Positions 62,494 to 64,000 of a stretch of DNA of 64,000 nucleotides are shown one piece after another (the first letter of the stretch is position 1; every line of letters begins with the position of its first letter). The notes beneath the pieces are model-generated. The model did no database searches. It was given only the letters and a program-made list of their open reading frames with translations, and was not told the DNA's origin. Source of the stretch: Lineus longissimus (lineage: Eukaryota > Nemertea > Pilidiophora > Heteronemertea > Lineidae); contig NC_088323.1 of the NCBI RefSeq assembly GCF_910592395.1, forward strand, positions 7,318,001 to 7,382,000. The letters run 5' to 3'. The translations under genes were made by a program, and so were the position numbers.

Positions 62494-62969
62494 CCAAACG
62501 AGTGATTTAGTCACTGCGACCTGCACACGGCAACGACAACATGACAATTAGTGACTGCAATTCAACCAATTGCCTCAAGTCAATCACATTTCGTTGATGA
62601 TTTCAAGAAGTGACCAATCAGAAATTTTTTCATTTTGAGAGGGCTCCATAGTTTGAATGCAATGAGAGTATGATGACACGAAATGCATGAACAGAGGGTA
62701 AAGAGTTTTACAGAATTGACATTGGCTATGAAAACCACCATGATAATTGGTGTGTGAGTAGACAATACATGGCTGGTACAACTAACATTGTGCTGTTATC
62801 TCATTTTCAGAAAAATTGTGAAATCATCCACGATTTGTCGGCAGGTTGTCATGGTTCCATCGCATGTCGCAGCAACAAAAATTGCTGGTTTGCACAGTGT
62901 TTTAGTCTTTTGCCTTCTTTAAACAGGAACGAATAGGGTTTCATCACATGTATCGTTCTTGATATTACA

Positions 62970-63150
62970 GTGGAACCTCCCATAGCGGACACTTCTCTAT
63001 CAAGGACAACTTCTCTACTAAGGACACTAAGTTTGGTCCGTAATTGGTTGTTTCCATTCACATTTCCACTCGATTTAACCTCTCTAATCAGGACACCTCT
63101 CTATTAAGGACAGTCCCGAGGGTGTCCTTAATAGAGAGGTTCTACTGTAT
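62970..63150 (+). mobile_element. CAGTRGAACCTC MITE, best-preserved copy
   Basis: TA-CAGTGGAACCTCCC at the left and GAGAGGTTCTACTG-TA at the right, with both TIRs and TA flanks clear. It is the most useful reference copy in the window. Confidence 0.65.
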
Positions 63151-64000
63151 ATACATTAGAGATGACAAATCCATAGAAGACGACACCAGGCTACATAAAT
63201 ACAATGCAGTACTCTTTCTTTTGTTGGAATTACCGTCACTTTACGCCCACGGTATGTACTCTTGCACTACACCTGCGAATCATAAAGCAGCCTTGATTAG
63301 CTTTAACTTCTATCCCTCATTTTCATGTCGAGAGGGACAGGACTTTGGGACATGCTCATTCCACGAGGGCTTAAATGAGAGGACTGGACTGACCTTTGGT
63401 CGATTGTATTGGCTGATATTTAGAAAAGACTAGTAAATGCTTTTACTTTAAACTTCATGTACATTTACACTAGCTATCTCTGTAGAAAACTGTAGTAAAG
63501 GCATTTACTAGTCTTTATAAATATTAGCCATTGTCTGGACCAGCACCAGAGTTGCAAAATCTTGCCCAATGAGATGACCTGTTTTCAGTGACTTGGGCGC
63601 CGCGCATATGAAGCTGATGGTATTCGAAGCTGATGACCGGAGGTTGATGACGTATCCTTCTAGTTCGAGTGCAGCTGATCTTTAAACCGCATAAATCTGC
63701 ATAACAACCAACGTGGCCACCGTATTAAGCCGATGTCATCTTTCAGGAAATGGCTGATAGTGAGATGCAGTTTAAGGCAGGGGCAAGCCAATTTCATTCG
63801 GCTCTATGTAGGGTGGTGCCATGGCAGATATTGAGACAGAGTTAGTGCGGGCACAAGCCACTTTTCATAAGCTGTATGGGGTGAGTTCCTAATATCGAAT
63901 CTGAGTTGGCGTGGGAGGAAGCCAATTTTCTGCAGCTGTACGCTAGCCACAGCACGAAATTAGTAGGATTAATCAGTGAAATGCTGGCAGAATTGTCTAA
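63151..64000. other. Right edge, nothing recognised
   Basis: A 40-bp inverted pair (CTAGTAAATGC...GCATTTACTAG) lies at 63431-63512. Degenerate GGCAAGCCAATTT units recur at 63780-63940. No coding exon was supported. Confidence 0.35.

Noticed and set aside
1-64000. Prokaryotic-type systems (CRISPR, operons, riboswitches)
   Set aside because: Spliced exons, repeat content and long introns show this is animal DNA; the tandem repeats lack spacer structure.

Overview
The window is animal genomic DNA: small phase-matched exons separated by kilobase introns, dense mini-satellites and many short inverted-repeat transposons. Some repeats (a (GAC)n-tailed unit ending in AGGTGAGCTAAAAA, and TACAGTRGAACCTC elements) look like those of molluscs and other marine spiralians. 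That placement is recollection, not something the sequence proves.

The left half (about 0.27-34 kb) is one minus-strand gene, a polypeptide N-acetylgalactosaminyltransferase (GALNT family, most like C. elegans gly-5 and Drosophila pgant5). The start codon is at 33858. Ten coding exon positions can be placed: type II membrane anchor and stem (exon 1), GT-A catalytic domain (exons 2-8, with DSH in exon 4, WGGEN in exon 6 and GHVFR in exon 7), and alpha and beta repeats of the ricin-type lectin domain (exons 9 and 10). The gamma repeat and C-terminus lie beyond the left edge. All junctions agree in phase, giving about 608 codons in the window.

The outstanding feature is exon position 5. Thirteen intact alternative versions, named 5.1-5.13 here, lie between exon 4 (26750) and exon 6 (5315). 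Each has its own AG acceptor and GT donor, starts in phase 1, ends in phase 2 and is 214-223 nt long (always 1 mod 3). Skipping position 5 or joining two copies breaks the frame, so an in-frame mRNA carries exactly one, or in principle four. The exon encodes the catalytic segment just after the DSH metal site, including the part that in GalNAc-T2 holds two hydrophobic acceptor-peptide pocket residues. Only 5.1 keeps the canonical GGFDW; the other twelve carry G-x-[FY]-x-[LIF] there. The array therefore looks like an enzyme that swaps its acceptor-recognition wall by mutually exclusive splicing. A decayed exon start (18090-18124) and an exon-less copy of exon flank (20104-20192) record births and deaths in the array.

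The right half (34-64 kb) is gene-poor. It holds a possible non-coding first exon near 35 kb, one plausible first coding exon of an unidentified minus-strand gene (55927-56182), and otherwise satellites, piggyBac-like, pogo-like and other MITEs, tRNA-like SINEs and sequence in which I see nothing. No tRNA or rRNA gene, CRISPR array or prokaryotic feature was seen.
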